64,000 nt of DNA, taken from NCBI GenBank assembly GCA_035621215.1, contig CP141729.1, positions 332,944 through 396,943 on the forward strand. Direction: 5' to 3'. Within the stretch, counting starts at the first letter, position 1. Each line of letters begins with the position of its first letter. Source of the stretch: Oscillospiraceae bacterium MB08-C2-2 (lineage in GTDB: Bacteria; Bacillota; Clostridia; Oscillospirales; Ruminococcaceae). The notes beneath the pieces were generated by a model. The model saw only the letters and a program-made list of their open reading frames with translations, searched no databases and had not been told where the DNA came from. A program made the position numbers and the translations under genes. This document shows positions 42,145 through 55,824 of the stretch, piece by piece.

Positions 42145-42330
42145 ATGGATGTCCGGGTAGGGGATATATTGACTATGAAAAAGCCGCATCCCTGTGGAGA
42201 GCGGCAATTTTTAGTGCTTCGGTCCGGTATGGATTTTCGTATCCGTTGTGTGGGCTGCGGGCGGGAGGTTATGGTTCCCCGCTCCAAATGCGAGCGCAAC
42301 ATAAAATCCATTCAGCACAAGGAGCCCTGA
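42145..42330 (+). CDS. DUF951-type small RNA/DNA-binding-like protein
   Basis: This 61-residue protein begins MDVRVGDILTMKKPHPCGER and has the family's C-x-x-C pair (CVGCGREVMVPRSKCER) plus the earlier Cys in HPCG. A short strand-rich fold with a basic C-terminus is expected. Members are universal in Firmicutes; the role is not established. GGGAG lies before the ATG at 42145. It is followed by prfA, 73 bases on. Confidence 0.85.
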   Translation: MDVRVGDILTMKKPHPCGERQFLVLRSGMDFRIRCVGCGREVMVPRSKCERNIKSIQHKEP

Positions 42331-42402
42331 ATCGTTTGGCCAAACCCATTTGACCGGCGGCTTTCCTGATCTTTCTAAAAACACAAGATAAGGCGGAACA
42401 GT

Positions 42403-43482
42403 ATGTTTGATAAGCTCAAAAGTGCCGAAGAGCGCTATGAACAACTCAATGAACAGCTTATGGATCCCCAGGTAGTCAGCGATAACAACCGCTACCGGGA
42501 TTTGATGAAGGAATACAAGAACCTGACCCCCATCGTGGAAAAATACCGGGAGTACGCTAAAGCCAAGGAGGGAGCCGATGAGGCTCGTCAGCTTCTGGAA
42601 GAAGGCGGGCTGGATCGGGATTTCCGCACCATGGTTGAGGAGGAGCTCAGCGAAAACCGGGAAAAGGTTGAGCAGTGCAGCGAGGAGCTGCGGGTGCTGC
42701 TGCTGCCTCAAGACCCCAACGACGATAAAAGCGTTATTGTGGAAATCCGAGGCGGCGCAGGCGGTGATGAGGCCGCTTTGTTTGCCAATTCCCTGTATCG
42801 CATGTATTCTATGTACGGCGAAACCCGCCGCTGGAAAAGTGAAATTCTCAACGCCAACCAAACCGAGCTGGGCGGCTTTAAAGAAATCAGCTTCTCCATT
42901 GAAGGGGAAGGGGCTTATTCCTGCCTCAAGTTTGAGAGCGGCGTGCACCGGGTGCAGCGTGTGCCGGAGACCGAATCCCAAGGTCGGGTGCATACCTCCA
43001 CCGTTACTGTGGCGGTTCTCCCTGAGGTTGAGGATGTTGAGGTCGAAATTGCCCCGGGCGATTTGCAGATTGATACCTACCGGGCCGGTGGCGCCGGCGG
43101 CCAGCATGTTAACAAAACTGAATCCGCTATCCGCATCACCCATTTGCCCACCGGGCTGGTGGTGGAGTGTCAGGATGAGCGCAGCCAGCATAAAAACAAG
43201 GATAAGGCCATGAAAATCCTTCGCTCCCGGCTGTATGAAAAGATGCTGCAGGAGCAGAACGATAAAATAGCCTCCCAAAGAAAGCTGCAAGTGGGCACCG
43301 GTGACCGTTCCGAGCGCATCCGCACCTACAATTATCCCCAAGGGCGTGTCACAGATCACCGCATTGGGCTGACTTTGTATAAGCTTGAAGCTGTCCTCAA
43401 TGGCGATATGACAGAGCTGCTCAATGCTCTGATTACCTTTGATCAGGCCGAAAAGCTGCAAGCCAGTCAGGAATCGATGTAA
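42403..43482 (+). CDS. prfA: Peptide chain release factor 1
   Basis: At 359 residues this matches RF1. The catalytic GGQ is in [13 protein letters not shown] (~229-231), and the codon-recognition motif region is [19 protein letters not shown] (the PxT tripeptide reads PET). The N-terminal helical domain lacks the RF2-type frameshift site. It recognises UAA and UAG stops and releases the peptide. The operon order prfA, tsaC/sua5, coaE resembles typical Firmicute arrangements, although prmC is absent between prfA and sua5. Confidence 0.96.
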   Translation: MFDKLKSAEERYEQLNEQLMDPQVVSDNNRYRDLMKEYKNLTPIVEKYREYAKAKEGADEARQLLEEGGLDRDFRTMVEEELSENREKVEQCSEELRVLLLPQDPNDDKSVIVEIRGGAGGDEAALFANSLYRMYSMYGETRRWKSEILNANQTELGGFKEISFSIEGEGAYSCLKFESGVHRVQRVPETESQGRVHTSTVTVAVLPEVEDVEVEIAPGDLQIDTYRAGGAGGQHVNKTESAIRITHLPTGLVVECQDERSQHKNKDKAMKILRSRLYEKMLQEQNDKIASQRKLQVGTGDRSERIRTYNYPQGRVTDHRIGLTLYKLEAVLNGDMTELLNALITFDQAEKLQASQESM

Positions 43483-43483
43483 C

Positions 43484-44518
43484 ATGATGGAAACACAGCT
43501 TTTATCCGCCCACAGCCCCCAGGAGTTTGCGTTGGCTTCGGATGTGGCCGCCGGTATTATCCAAGCCGGGGGCCTTGTGGCTTTCCCTACCGAGACCGTT
43601 TACGGCTTGGGAGCTAATGCCCTTTCCCCCGAGGCGGTGGCCGGTATTTTTCGTGCTAAGAGCCGCCCCCAGGATAACCCCCTGATCGTACACATTGCCA
43701 AGGCCGAGCAGCTGGAGCCGCTGGTTCAGGCAATTCCCCCTCGGGCGCAGGCTCTAATTGATGCTTTTTGGCCGGGCCCCTTGACCATCATCCTGCCCAA
43801 GACCGAAAGAGTACCGCTGTCTACCAGCGGTGGGCTGGATACAGTGGCGGTGCGGATGCCCAATCACCCTCTGGCGCTTGTCATTATTGAAAAGAGCGGC
43901 CTGCCCATTGCCGCACCCTCGGCCAATCGCTCCGGAAGCCCCAGCCCCACCACCGCCCGCCACTGTGTGGAGGATTTAAACGGCCGGGTGGAGCTGATTG
44001 TGGATGGCGGTTCCTGTGCCGTGGGGGTGGAGTCCACCGTGCTGACCTTAGCCGGTGATGTGCCTCGCCTCTTGCGTCCCGGTGCCGTTACAGTGGAGCA
44101 GCTGCGGGAGATTTTGGGGCATGTGGAGGTGGATCCGGCGGTGGAACACCTTTTGGATCCTTCCAAGCCGGCCCTTTCGCCGGGGATGAAATACAAGCAT
44201 TATGCACCCAAGGCCGGTGTGCTTCTGGTGAGCGGAAGCTTTGAGCAGTTTGCCCGATATGCGGAACAAAACAAGGCCCCCGGAGTCTGGGCGCTGGTTT
44301 TTGATGGGGAAGAAGCGGGGATTAGCCTCCCAGCTATCACCTATGGAAAAGAAGATCACCCCGAGGAGCAGGCTGCTAGCCTGTTCACGGCTTTGCGCCG
44401 TCTGGATGAGGTGGGAGCACAGAGTGTTTTGGCTAGAATGCCCGATCGTAAAGGGCTGGGGCTTGCGGTATACAACCGCCTGATTCGTGCCGCCGGTTTT
44501 AAAGTGGTGGAGCTTTAG
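43484..44518 (+). CDS. ywlC: L-threonylcarbamoyladenylate synthase (Sua5/YwlC)
   Basis: This 344-residue two-domain Sua5 protein has an N-terminal YrdC domain (~15-205: GGLVAFPTETVYGLGANALS, KSRPQDNPLIVHI, PLTIILPKT, GGLDTVAVRMPNHPLAL, SANRSGSPSPTTA) and a C-terminal Sua5 domain (SPGMKYKHYAPKAGVLLV onwards). It makes threonylcarbamoyl-AMP for the t6A37 modification of tRNAs reading ANN codons. The start at 43484 lies two bases after the prfA stop, with no strong ribosome site, so translation is probably coupled. A second ATG follows at once (MM). Confidence 0.94.
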   Translation: MMETQLLSAHSPQEFALASDVAAGIIQAGGLVAFPTETVYGLGANALSPEAVAGIFRAKSRPQDNPLIVHIAKAEQLEPLVQAIPPRAQALIDAFWPGPLTIILPKTERVPLSTSGGLDTVAVRMPNHPLALVIIEKSGLPIAAPSANRSGSPSPTTARHCVEDLNGRVELIVDGGSCAVGVESTVLTLAGDVPRLLRPGAVTVEQLREILGHVEVDPAVEHLLDPSKPALSPGMKYKHYAPKAGVLLVSGSFEQFARYAEQNKAPGVWALVFDGEEAGISLPAITYGKEDHPEEQAASLFTALRRLDEVGAQSVLARMPDRKGLGLAVYNRLIRAAGFKVVEL

Positions 44519-44552
44519 CCCGGAGAGAATATTAAATTAAAGGAAGACAGCC

Positions 44553-45164
44553 ATGATTATAGGATTAACCGGCCAGACCGGGGCGGGGAAGACCTTTGTC
44601 AGCGATTTGCTGGCGGCCCGGGGCCTGATTGTGATAAATGCGGATGAGGTTGCACGCCATGTGGTGGATCAGGGGGCTCAATGCCTGACCGATCTTGTGC
44701 TGGAATTCACCATTGAGATTCTCAATGAGGATGGCTCCCTGAACCGCCGCCGTATGGGTGATCTGGTCTTTTCCGATAAGGCCAAGCGCATGCGCTTTAA
44801 TGAAATTATTTTCCCTTATATTCACGAGGAAATCAAGGAGCGGATCGCTTTCTATCAAAAGCAGGGTGCCAAGCTGATCGTGCTGGATGCTCCTACCCTG
44901 TTTGAAAGCGGGGCAGACCGTTACTGCGACCGCATTGTCAGTGTCATCGCACCCAAGGAGCTGCGGATGGAGCGGATTATTGCCCGGGATGACCTGAGCC
45001 GCCAGCAGGCCGAGCAGCGGATGAAAGCCCAGCACGACGATGAGTTTTACACCTCCAAATCCCATGTTGTAATTTGCAACGATGGGGATATGGGAGCCCT
45101 GCGGGTGCAGGTGATGGAGCTTTTGGACCGGCTGAACACAGAGCTTACGAAAGAAATGAGTTGA
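44553..45164 (+). CDS. coaE: Dephospho-CoA kinase
   Basis: This 203-residue protein has the expected length. The P-loop is GLTGQTGAGKTF (8-15), followed by INADEVARHVVDQG, the LVFSDKAKRMRFNEIIFPYI block, and VLDAPTLFESGADRYCDRIV. The lid segment is ARDDLSRQQAEQRMKAQ. It phosphorylates the 3'-OH of dephospho-CoA to form CoA. AAAGGAAG precedes the ATG. The stop overlaps the TTG start of the next gene. Confidence 0.94.
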   Translation: MIIGLTGQTGAGKTFVSDLLAARGLIVINADEVARHVVDQGAQCLTDLVLEFTIEILNEDGSLNRRRMGDLVFSDKAKRMRFNEIIFPYIHEEIKERIAFYQKQGAKLIVLDAPTLFESGADRYCDRIVSVIAPKELRMERIIARDDLSRQQAEQRMKAQHDDEFYTSKSHVVICNDGDMGALRVQVMELLDRLNTELTKEMS

Positions 45165-45748
45165 GATTGATCGCAAAAAAACGCTTCCGATCCCTTTTAG
45201 CGGAGCTGCTGGCTCTTGCGGTGCTGATTCCTCTTTTAATGGCCGGCTTCCATTGGGGGTACCGGTATTTTTACCGCAGCGCTTATCCGGTTTATTACAG
45301 CGAGCAGGTTCTGCGGCAAAGCCAAGTTTACGATCTGCCTCCCGAGCTGCTCTATGCGGTGATTCGCACCGAAAGCGGCTTTAATCCCCGGGCTCAGTCC
45401 AGTGTGCAGGCAAGGGGCCTGACCCAAATCACGCCCGACACCTTTGAGTGGATTCAGTTCCGCTTGCAGGAGGAGCGGGAGCTGGATTTTGAAGACCTTT
45501 ATAACCCTGAAATCAGCATCCAGTATGGAGCGGCTTTGCTGCGCCTGTATCTGGATGAGTTCGGTTCAGTAGAAACAGCCCTCTGCGCTTACCACGCAGG
45601 CCGAGGTAGCGTTCTTGGGTGGCTGAAAAATCCCCAATATTCCTCTGATGGAAAAAACGTGGAGTATATTCCTTTTGGTGATACCAGCCGTTATGTGGCC
45701 CGTGTCATCGAAACCCGGGATCTTTACCGTAATCTTTATGAATTCTAA
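45161..45748 (+). CDS. Lytic murein transglycosylase (SLT family)
   Basis: This 195-residue protein begins at a TTG overlapping the coaE stop (TTGA). It has an N-terminal membrane anchor (LLAELLALAVLIPLLMAGFH) and an SLT domain. The catalytic Glu is in LLYAVIRTESGFNPRAQS, followed by VQARGLTQITPDTFEWI, NPEISIQYGAALLRLYLDEF and the AYHAGRGSVLGWL motif. It cleaves the glycan backbone of peptidoglycan to 1,6-anhydro ends, outside the membrane. A TTG six bases further on is an alternative start. Confidence 0.92.
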   Translation: MRLIAKKRFRSLLAELLALAVLIPLLMAGFHWGYRYFYRSAYPVYYSEQVLRQSQVYDLPPELLYAVIRTESGFNPRAQSSVQARGLTQITPDTFEWIQFRLQEERELDFEDLYNPEISIQYGAALLRLYLDEFGSVETALCAYHAGRGSVLGWLKNPQYSSDGKNVEYIPFGDTSRYVARVIETRDLYRNLYEF

Positions 45749-45780
45749 CTTACTTTCTTTTTAGAAAAAAAGAAAGTAAG
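45749..45780. terminator. Hairpin following the transglycosylase gene
   Basis: CTTACTTTCTTTTT / AAAAAGAAAGTAAG is an almost perfect stem just after the stop. Its right arm is also the first part of the tandem repeat. Confidence 0.6.
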
Positions 45781-45958
45781 CAAAGAAAAACCGATATTGA
45801 AAGCGAAGTAAGCAAAGAAAAACCGATATTGAAAGCGAAGTAAGCAAAGAAAAACCGATATTGAAAGCGAAGTAAGCAAAGAAAAACCGATATTGAAAGC
45901 GAAGTAAGCAAAGAAAAACCGATACTGCAAAACGAAGCAAGCAAAGAGAAACCGATTA
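45773..45958. repeat. 32-bp tandem repeat, about six units
   Basis: Unit GAAGTAAGCAAAGAAAAACC followed by GATATTGAAAGC (32 bp) starts at 45773 in partial form and then at 45805, 45837, 45869, 45901 and, in degenerate form, 45934. The unit length is not a multiple of three, so the open frame on the other strand is only a reading of the repeat. The last unit has several changes. Confidence 0.9.
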
Positions 45959-46083
45959 TGTGCCTATTGCTGCAGTGACAGGAAAAGGCTGAATATTTTC
46001 TTCGCCTGATTGAGGCGCATGACATTTGCAGGCATTTGACATACTAATGATAGATAGATTGCAGAGAAAGAGAGGATTTGAAT

Positions 46084-47511
46084 ATGGATATGGAACAGAA
46101 TAAAAAAACACCGGCGGAGCTTTTAGGCGAGAAAGTGCTTTTTAAGCCCGAAAACAATACCATCCTCATGACCGATGAGGAAATTGATGAGGCTTTCCGT
46201 TATTGCGAGGGCTATAAAACCTTTTTGGATAAAGGCAAAACTGAGCGTGAGGCTGTTTCCTATGCAGTTTCGCTGTTGGAGGAAAGAGGCTTTTCGCCTT
46301 TTGATCCCGCTGTTAAATACCAGCCGGGCAGCAAGGTTTATCTTGCAAACCGGGGCAAGGCTCTGTTGTTTGCTGTGATTGGCAAGAAGCCCTTGGATCA
46401 AGGCGTGCGCATCCTTGCCAGCCACGTGGATTCTCCCCGCATTGATCTCAAGCCCCGCCCGGTCTATGAAGAGGCTCAGCTTGCCATGTTCAAGACCCAC
46501 TACTATGGCGGCGTTCGCAAATACCAGTGGGTAGCCACACCTTTGGCGCTTCACGGCGTTGTCATCAAGAAGGATGGCACCAAGGTGGAAATTGTGCTGG
46601 GTGAAGATGTGGGTGATCCTGTTTTCTGCATCACCGATTTGCTGCCCCATCTTTCGCAGGAGCAGAACAAGCGTACTCTTGCCGATGGCATCAAGGGGGA
46701 AGAGCTGAACATCCTCATTGGGTCTCGTTCCTTCCGGGACGATAAGGCCAGTGAAAAGGTCAAGCTGAATATCCTTGGCATGCTCTACGAGAAATACGGC
46801 ATTGTGGAGGCGGATTTCCTTTCCGCTGACCTGAGTCTTGTCCCCGCCCACAAGGCGTTGGATGTGGGCTTTGACCGCTCTATGCTGGGCGCTTACGGTC
46901 AGGATGACCGTGTCTGCGCCTATGGCTCTTTGCAGGCCGCTTTGGCTGTGGAGAATCCTGCTTATACCACTGTCACTGTGCTGGCCGACCGGGAGGAAAT
47001 CGGTTCGGATGGCAATACAGGGCTTGCTTCCCACTTTTTGGAGGATTTTATTGCCGATCTGGCCAGCCCTTGGGGCATTGCAGGCCGTACCGTGCTGAAT
47101 CGCTCCCAGTGCCTTTCCGCCGATGTCAACGTGGCCTTCGACCCCACCTTCCCGGAGGTGACCGAAAAGCGCAACACCGCCTATCTCAACTATGGCGTGT
47201 GCTTGACCAAATACACCGGTTCCCGGGGTAAATCCGGCACCAGCGAAGCCACAGCCGAATTCATGGGTAAAATCCGCGGCCTATTTGATCGTGAGGGCGT
47301 TTTGTGGCAAACCGGCCTGCTGGGCAAGGTGGATCAGGGCGGCGGCGGAACCGTAGCCAAATTTATTGCCAATTTGGGCGTGGATGTGGTGGATATCGGC
47401 GTTGCCGTGCTTTCCATGCATGCACCTTTTGAAGTCGTAAGCAAAACCGATGTTTACAATATGTACAAGGGATTTGTTTCTTTCTATAAGGATGATAGTG
47501 AAAGACTGTAA
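46084..47511 (+). CDS. M18-family aspartyl aminopeptidase
   Basis: This 475-residue protein matches the zinc aminopeptidases of family M18 (LAP4/ApeB). A metal His and Asp are in LASHVDSPRIDLKPRP, another Asp in VCAYGSLQ-adjacent GQDDRVCAYG, the catalytic Glu pair in LADREEIGSDGNTG, and the last His near VLSMHAPFEVVSKTDV. It removes N-terminal acidic residues from peptides in the cytosol. The start at 46084 has GAGAGGA eight bases upstream; a TTG at 46078 is less likely. It has its own region after the tandem repeat. Confidence 0.93.
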   Translation: MDMEQNKKTPAELLGEKVLFKPENNTILMTDEEIDEAFRYCEGYKTFLDKGKTEREAVSYAVSLLEERGFSPFDPAVKYQPGSKVYLANRGKALLFAVIGKKPLDQGVRILASHVDSPRIDLKPRPVYEEAQLAMFKTHYYGGVRKYQWVATPLALHGVVIKKDGTKVEIVLGEDVGDPVFCITDLLPHLSQEQNKRTLADGIKGEELNILIGSRSFRDDKASEKVKLNILGMLYEKYGIVEADFLSADLSLVPAHKALDVGFDRSMLGAYGQDDRVCAYGSLQAALAVENPAYTTVTVLADREEIGSDGNTGLASHFLEDFIADLASPWGIAGRTVLNRSQCLSADVNVAFDPTFPEVTEKRNTAYLNYGVCLTKYTGSRGKSGTSEATAEFMGKIRGLFDREGVLWQTGLLGKVDQGGGGTVAKFIANLGVDVVDIGVAVLSMHAPFEVVSKTDVYNMYKGFVSFYKDDSERL

Positions 47512-47547
47512 AATACTGCTATAATCTTTACTTTTTACAGATTGTTC

Positions 47548-47575
47548 TTGTTTCCTTCTTTTGATGTGTTATAAT
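47548..47575 (+). promoter_or_regulatory. Promoter of the HPr-like gene
   Basis: -35 TTGTTT (47548-47553), 16-bp spacer, consensus -10 TATAAT (47570-47575). Confidence 0.6.
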
Positions 47576-47635
47576 AGGTTTGAAATCAATGGGAAAATAG
47601 ACCAAAACCTGTTTAGAAAAGGAGTGGTATTGAAT

Positions 47636-47860
47636 ATGGTACAAAAAATTAAGCTTTCCACAGCCGAGGATCTTAAGGAATTTATGAATCTGGCATGGGC
47701 TTGCGGATGCGATGTGGGTGTCCACGATCCCGAGGGCGCTATTGCCGATGCTAAATCGATTTTGGGGCTCATTGCTTTGGATTATAACCGGCCTGTCCTG
47801 GTGGTTACCGAGGATGATTCCTTCATTAAAAAGCTGGGCAAGTGGATTGTGAACGACTAA
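47636..47860 (+). CDS. HPr-family protein without the phospho-histidine (Crh-like)
   Basis: This 74-residue protein has the HPr length and the DAKSILGLIALD segment that matches the regulatory Ser46 helix of HPr (KSIMGVMSLG). The N-terminal region around position 15, where HPr has GIHARP, reads TAEDLKEFMN, with no His. It therefore cannot serve as a PTS phosphocarrier but may be phosphorylated on Ser by HPr kinase, as in Crh. AAAGGAG lies upstream of the ATG. It lies between the M18 gene and rpoB with its own promoter and terminator. Confidence 0.8.
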   Translation: MVQKIKLSTAEDLKEFMNLAWACGCDVGVHDPEGAIADAKSILGLIALDYNRPVLVVTEDDSFIKKLGKWIVND

Positions 47861-47876
47861 ATCTCTTATTTCAATG

Positions 47877-47914
47877 AAAACGGGCGGAGCGGTGTATTGC
47901 TTCGCCTGTTTTTT
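47877..47914 (+). terminator. Intrinsic terminator after the HPr-like gene
   Basis: AAACGGGCGGAGC with GCTTCGCCTGTTT forms a stem with one or two mismatches, followed by TTTT. Confidence 0.75.
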
Positions 47915-48044
47915 GCATCTTTATGTGCTTGCTGGAAAAAGCGACACTTCAAGAGAAAAAGCGCAAAAAAGCGCCCCTTTTTTTAAAAAGCGGCGGTAAT
48001 AATAAATTATTGAAAAAATTTAGCAAATTTCTACAAGAAATGTG

Positions 48045-48073
48045 TTGACAAATTGTACCAAGCGTTATATAAT
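48045..48073 (+). promoter_or_regulatory. Consensus promoter of the rpoB operon
   Basis: Perfect -35 TTGACA (48045-48050), 17-bp spacer, perfect -10 TATAAT (48068-48073), leaving a ~115-base leader. A strong vegetative sigma-A promoter. Confidence 0.9.
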
Positions 48074-48193
48074 AATATACTGTATCAAAATGGATAAATG
48101 TGTTGTTTCGAAAGTATTATAGCACATAAAAATCCATCCTGCAAGACCGTTTTGCAAAATTCAGCCACTGACTTTGCGACAAGGTGTAAATAC

Positions 48194-51100
48194 ATGAATG
48201 GAGTGATTGAGCCTATGGTAAATGTTAGGCCGGTACAGCTGGGCAAGAACGTTCGTATGAGTTTTAATCGAATCAACGAAGTGTTGACCATGCCCAACCT
48301 GATTGAAGTGCAGAAAAATTCCTATAAGTGGTTCCTGGATGAAGGCCTTAAGGAAGTATTCCGCGACATTTCGGCCATTACCGATTATCAGGGCAATCTG
48401 GTTCTGGATTTTATTGACTACCGTATGGAAAGTACCCCCAAGTATACCATTGAGGAATGCAAGGAGCGGGATACCACCTATGCAGCTCCGCTGCGGGTGC
48501 GGGCCAGCCTTTACAACAGGGAAACCGGTGAGGTCAAGGAACAGGATATTTTCATGGGTGATTTCCCGCTGATGACCGACAGCGGCACTTTCATCATTAA
48601 CGGTGCAGAGCGTGTAATTGTTTCACAGCTTGTGCGTTCGCCCGGTGTCTATTATTCCAGTTCCAAAGATAAAGCCGGTAAGGAGCTGTTCAGCTCCACC
48701 ATTATCCCTAACCGAGGTGCCTGGTTGGAATACGAAACCGATTCCAACGATATTTTCTATGTGCGTATCGATAAAAACCGCAAGCTGCCTGTCACCACTT
48801 TGATCCGGGCCTTGGGCCTTGGCAGCAACCAGCAGATTGAGGATTTCTTCGGCGAAGATCTTCTGATGAAAACCACTCTGGAAAAGGATTCCACCACCAA
48901 TGTGGAGGAAGGCCTTCTGGAGGTTTACCGCAAGCTGCGCCCCGGTGAGCCCCCCACTGTGGATAGTGCACAATCCCATATTGATACCTTGTTTTTTGAT
49001 CCCCGCCGGTATGATCTTTCCCGGGTGGGCCGCTACAAATACAATAAAAAACTGGCTATCTCCGGCCGTATAGTGGGACAAACCGTTTCCCGCCCTGTCC
49101 TCAACCCCATGACCGGTGAGATGTTGGCTGAGCCTGGTGTTACACTGACTCGTCCTCAAGCAGAAGAAATTGAGCGGGCCGGTGTTGACTGTGTTTTCCT
49201 GCTGATGGGGGATACCGAATGCAAGGTTATCTCCAACGGCAATGTAAACATTAATGATTATGTGTCTTTTGACTGCGAGGAATACGGAATCAACGAGAAG
49301 GTAAGATTTTCCGTTCTTCGTGAGATCTTGGAAAGCTGCAACACGGAGGATGAGCTGAGAGAAGCCATCCGCCAGCGTGTGGATGATTTGATTCCCAAGC
49401 ACATCATCAAGGATGATATTTTTGCTTCCATTAACTATATCTGCAACCTGAACCGGGGTATCGGCCTTGTGGATGATATCGATCATCTGGGCAACCGGCG
49501 TATCCGCTCGGTGGGTGAGCTGCTCCAGAATCAGTTCCGCATCGGCTTCAGCCGTATGGAGCGTGTGATCCGTGAGCGTATGACCACCCAATCCCAGGAT
49601 ATGGATGTCATTACTCCCCAGGCACTGATTAACATCCGCCCTGTAATGGCTGCTATTAAAGAATTCTTTGGTTCCTCGCCTCTGAGCCAGTTCATGGATC
49701 AAACCAACCCCTTGGCTGAGCTGACCCATAAGCGCCGCCTTTCTGCTTTGGGACCTGGTGGTCTTTCCCGTGACCGTGCCTCCTTCGAGGTTCGTGACGT
49801 TCACTACAGCCACTATGGCCGTATGTGTCCCATTGAGACGCCTGAAGGCCCCAACATCGGCTTGATTTCTTATCTGGCCACCTTTGCCCGCATCAATAAC
49901 TATGGCTTTATCGAGGCTCCTTACCGCCGTGTGGATAAAGAAACCGGTGTTGTGCAGGATGAGGTCGTTTATATGACTGCCGATGTAGAGGATAACTACA
50001 TCGTGGCACAGGCCAATGAAATTTTGGAAGAGGATGGCACTTTTACTAAAAAACGTGTTACCGTTCGTTTCCGTGATACTGTTCAGGAAGTTGAACGTGA
50101 GCGAGTGGACTTTATGGACGTTTCCCCCAAGATGGTGGTTTCGGTAGCAACGGCCATGATTCCTTTCTTGGAAAACGATGACGCCAACCGTGCCCTCATG
50201 GGCTCTAACATGCAGCGTCAGGCTGTGCCTCTGCTCAAGCCGGAAAGCCCCATTGTGGGAACCGGTATGGAATACAAGGCCGCCGTGGATTCCGGCGTTG
50301 TGGTTTTGGCCAAGCAGGATGGTGTGATTGAAAAGGTTAGCGCTCGGGAAATCATCATCCGGGATGATGCTGACCGGCATTATTCCTACAAATTGATTAA
50401 ATTCATGCGTTCGAACCAGGGAACCTGTATCAACCAGCGTCCGGTTGTGAATGTGGGCGAGCGGGTTGTCGCCGGCCAGGTTATTGCCGATGGCCCTGCT
50501 ACGGCAGACGGCGAAATCTCTCTGGGTAAAAACGTTCTCATCGGCTTTATGACTTGGGAAGGCTACAACTACGAGGATGCTGTTCTCATCAATGAGAAAA
50601 TGGTCCGGGAAGATGTATTCACTTCGATCCATATCGAGGAATACGAAATCGAAGCCCGTGATACCAAGCTTGGGCCTGAGGAAATTACCCGTGATATCCC
50701 CAATGTCGGTGAGGATGCCCTCAAAGAGTTGGATGAGCGTGGTATTATCCGCATCGGTGCCGAGGTTCGCTCCGGCGATATTCTTGTGGGTAAGGTTACC
50801 CCCAAGGGCGAGACCGAGCTCAATGCTGAGGAGCGTCTGCTCCGGGCTATCTTTGGCGAAAAGGCCAGAGAGGTTCGGGATACTTCCCTGCGGGTACCCC
50901 ATGGCGAATATGGCATTATCGTGGATGTTAAGGTCTTTACCCGTGAGAATTCCGATGAGCTTTCTCCCGGTGTCAATATGGTTGTCCGCTGCTACATTGC
51001 CCAGAAGCGTAAGATTTCGGTGGGTGATAAAATGGCCGGACGCCACGGCAACAAGGGTGTTGTTTCCCGTGTGCTGCCCAGAGAAGATATGCCTTACCTC

Positions 51101-51952
51101 CCCGATGGCAGACCGCTGGATATCGTGCTCAATCCTCTGGGCGTTCCTTCCCGTATGAACATCGGGCAGGTGCTGGAGGTTCACTTGGGCCGTGCCGCTT
51201 CTGCACTGGGTTGGAAGGTTATGACCCCTGTTTTCGACGGCGCCAACGAGTATGACATTATGGATACGCTGGAATACGCCGGCCTTTCCAGAGACGGCAA
51301 AACCATTCTTTATGATGGACGTACTGGCGAACCCTTTGATAATACCGTTACCGTGGGCTATATGTATTTCCTTAAGCTTCACCATCTGGTTGACGATAAA
51401 ATCCATGCCCGTTCCACCGGCCCGTATTCACTGGTTACCCAGCAGCCTTTGGGTGGTAAAGCCCAGTTCGGCGGCCAGCGTTTCGGTGAGATGGAGGTTT
51501 GGGCACTGGAGGCTTACGGCGCTGCTTATACCCTTCAGGAAATCCTGACCGTAAAATCCGATGATATTGTGGGACGTGTCAAAACCTACGAAGCGGTTAT
51601 CAAGGGCCAGAACGTGCCGAAGCCGGGTATTCCCGAATCCTTTAAGGTTCTGATTAAAGAGCTCCAGTCTCTGTGCCTGGATGTGAAGGTGCTGGATAAG
51701 GATGATCAGGAAATTGATCTTAAGCAGAGCTTTGACGACGACAGCATGGGCCTTTCTATCCGTGAGGACGAGGTTTTTGAATCGGTTGAGGTTGAATCTG
51801 AAATTCAGGCCGGTTTTGCAATTGAGCATTCGGATATAGACGGCGAAGAGGATGAACTCCTTGCCGACGATGATCTTGGGCCTGACCTGTTTGATCTGGA
51901 TGCCGCCGACGATGATTCGGATGATGATCTGCTGGATGACGACAACGATTAA
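48194..51952 (+). CDS. rpoB: RNA polymerase beta subunit
   Basis: This ~1252-residue protein is clearly RpoB. Motifs include the rifampicin region [16 protein letters not shown] and [18 protein letters not shown] with the sensitive-type residues (D, H, S) at the usual resistance positions, [17 protein letters not shown], and the C-terminal [18 protein letters not shown]. The C-terminus is extended by an acidic tail (~50 residues, rich in Asp/Glu). The start at 48194 has AAGGTG seven bases upstream; an internal ATG at 48215 (MVNVRPVQ) is also plausible. It is the first gene of the operon; rplJ/rplL are not upstream. Confidence 0.97.
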   Translation: MNGVIEPMVNVRPVQLGKNVRMSFNRINEVLTMPNLIEVQKNSYKWFLDEGLKEVFRDISAITDYQGNLVLDFIDYRMESTPKYTIEECKERDTTYAAPLRVRASLYNRETGEVKEQDIFMGDFPLMTDSGTFIINGAERVIVSQLVRSPGVYYSSSKDKAGKELFSSTIIPNRGAWLEYETDSNDIFYVRIDKNRKLPVTTLIRALGLGSNQQIEDFFGEDLLMKTTLEKDSTTNVEEGLLEVYRKLRPGEPPTVDSAQSHIDTLFFDPRRYDLSRVGRYKYNKKLAISGRIVGQTVSRPVLNPMTGEMLAEPGVTLTRPQAEEIERAGVDCVFLLMGDTECKVISNGNVNINDYVSFDCEEYGINEKVRFSVLREILESCNTEDELREAIRQRVDDLIPKHIIKDDIFASINYICNLNRGIGLVDDIDHLGNRRIRSVGELLQNQFRIGFSRMERVIRERMTTQSQDMDVITPQALINIRPVMAAIKEFFGSSPLSQFMDQTNPLAELTHKRRLSALGPGGLSRDRASFEVRDVHYSHYGRMCPIETPEGPNIGLISYLATFARINNYGFIEAPYRRVDKETGVVQDEVVYMTADVEDNYIVAQANEILEEDGTFTKKRVTVRFRDTVQEVERERVDFMDVSPKMVVSVATAMIPFLENDDANRALMGSNMQRQAVPLLKPESPIVGTGMEYKAAVDSGVVVLAKQDGVIEKVSAREIIIRDDADRHYSYKLIKFMRSNQGTCINQRPVVNVGERVVAGQVIADGPATADGEISLGKNVLIGFMTWEGYNYEDAVLINEKMVREDVFTSIHIEEYEIEARDTKLGPEEITRDIPNVGEDALKELDERGIIRIGAEVRSGDILVGKVTPKGETELNAEERLLRAIFGEKAREVRDTSLRVPHGEYGIIVDVKVFTRENSDELSPGVNMVVRCYIAQKRKISVGDKMAGRHGNKGVVSRVLPREDMPYLPDGRPLDIVLNPLGVPSRMNIGQVLEVHLGRAASALGWKVMTPVFDGANEYDIMDTLEYAGLSRDGKTILYDGRTGEPFDNTVTVGYMYFLKLHHLVDDKIHARSTGPYSLVTQQPLGGKAQFGGQRFGEMEVWALEAYGAAYTLQEILTVKSDDIVGRVKTYEAVIKGQNVPKPGIPESFKVLIKELQSLCLDVKVLDKDDQEIDLKQSFDDDSMGLSIREDEVFESVEVESEIQAGFAIEHSDIDGEEDELLADDDLGPDLFDLDAADDDSDDDLLDDDND

Positions 51953-52004
51953 TGAGCCTGCAACAGCGCCTAACTGAAATATTCTAAGGAACGAGGGGTC
52001 GCAA

Positions 52005-55646
<3,642 letters not shown>

Positions 55647-55692
55647 TTTTGGATTTCTGTGTATGTCTGAGCAGAAAAATGTAAGAATATCA

Positions 55693-55722
55693 TTGACAAA
55701 GTCATTCTATGAATGGTAAAAT
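55693..55722 (+). promoter_or_regulatory. Promoter before rpsL
   Basis: -35 TTGACA (55693-55698), 18-bp spacer, -10 TAAAAT (55717-55722). A GGCGGCATTTTGCCGCC hairpin follows at 55761-55777, in the leader, and may regulate expression. Confidence 0.7.
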
Positions 55723-55824
55723 GTCAAATTGGAGTTACTTTTTATGTTTGTCTGGGATATGGCGGCATTTTGCCGCCTGTCCTTTTGACATAAATCAACC
55801 ATTTATCAAAAAAGGAGGTGCAAT

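Noticed and set aside
45773-45958. Possible CRISPR array
   Set aside because: Units are directly adjacent, with no variable spacers, and no cas genes are nearby.
45750-46025. Minus-strand frame GFSLLTSLSISVFLCLLRF... that looks like a membrane protein
   Set aside because: It is only the translation of a 32-bp tandem repeat; the unit is not a multiple of three and there is no ribosome site.
48623-51406. 927-codon open frame on the minus strand opposite rpoB
   Set aside because: Shadow of a highly biased gene: no ribosome site, His/Asn-rich unnatural composition, and rpoB is certain.
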